This document shows, piece after piece, positions 63,979 to 64,000 of a stretch of 64,000 nt of DNA. Source of the stretch: Franzmannia pantelleriensis (lineage in GTDB: Bacteria > Pseudomonadota > Gammaproteobacteria > Pseudomonadales > Halomonadaceae); contig NZ_FNGH01000015.1 in assembly GCF_900102875.1 (NCBI RefSeq), forward strand, positions 17,695 to 81,694. Direction: 5' to 3'. How positions within the stretch are numbered: the first letter of the stretch is position 1; every line of letters starts with the position of its first letter. The notes under the pieces are model-generated. The model searched no databases. It saw only the letters and a list, made by a program, of their open reading frames with translations, and was not told the DNA's origin. Made by a program: the position numbers and the translations under genes.

Positions 63979-64000
63979 ATGAGTCAGACGCGGGGCAGCA
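63979..64000 (+). CDS. possible start of the TRAP membrane subunit gene (partial)
   Basis: An ATG at 63979 opens a frame that runs off the window (MSQTRGS). It lies 22 bp after dctP, where dctQ or dctM is expected. Only seven codons are seen and no clear ribosome site is present. Confidence 0.35.

Overview
The window is about 64 kb of a GC-rich gammaproteobacterial chromosome. The gene sequences and gene orders point to a moderately halophilic Oceanospirillales bacterium of the Halomonas group: rpoE-mucA-mucB-mucD, then lepA-lepB-rnc-era-recO-pdxJ-acpS, barA opposite cysM-rlmD-relA-mazG, and a TRAP solute-binding protein. Species cannot be named from the sequence alone. I see no rRNA, tRNA, CRISPR array, prophage or insertion sequence. 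The window is almost entirely coding.

Layout. 0.1-1.2 kb: aroF DAHP synthase. 1.4-5.7 kb: envelope-stress sigma factor operon, preceded by a small RseD-like leader frame. 5.8-12.2 kb: lepA-lepB-rnc-era-recO-pdxJ-acpS. 12.1-14.8 kb: barA on the opposite strand. 14.9-23.0 kb: cysM-rlmD-relA-mazG-ppc. 23.0-25.8 kb: a CBS-domain gene opposite a PmrAB/QseBC-type two-component pair with a perfect PmrA-like box. 25.8-33.2 kb: panE, topB, an ABC1/UbiB-like kinase, a SEC-C protein and an AmpG-like transporter. 33.4-34.8 kb: rfaH, slyD and a 47-residue membrane protein behind a textbook class II FNR/Anr promoter. 34.8-41.3 kb: a five-gene reverse-strand cluster with an amicyanin-like cupredoxin, a membrane GGDEF-EAL protein, a DUF3034 barrel, a secreted truncated globin and a GAF-GGDEF-EAL protein. 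41.4-46.9 kb: lytic transglycosylase, proS, GNAT, a lipoprotein and a benE/XRE-cupin divergent pair with twin operators. 46.9-50.5 kb: DUF3307-satD behind three regularly spaced palindromes, and moxR-vWA. 50.5-55.3 kb: a 3-hydroxyisobutyrate dehydrogenase-like gene, a gene-free 0.8 kb region, an ABC exporter and a diguanylate cyclase. 55.6-62.5 kb: METTL25-like methyltransferase, ydbS/ydbT-type PH proteins, M1-like peptidase, ChaN-PDZ protein and cytochrome b561. 62.9-64 kb: TRAP transporter dctP.

The most promising uncharacterised unit is the 34.8-41.3 kb cluster. Its predicted products span the whole envelope: periplasmic copper protein, inner-membrane c-di-GMP enzyme with a periplasmic sensor, outer-membrane barrel, and a secreted haem globin. 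An oxygen-regulated (FNR/Anr-box) small membrane protein lies convergently beside it. I infer a redox- or gas-responsive c-di-GMP signalling module. The other strong signals are non-coding: the paired FNR boxes (34495-34558), the three 18-bp palindromes exactly 29 bp apart (48366-48441), the twin operators between benE and its regulator (46263-46320), the PmrA-like box (23710-23726), and a sigma-54-like promoter with no gene behind it (51699-51897).
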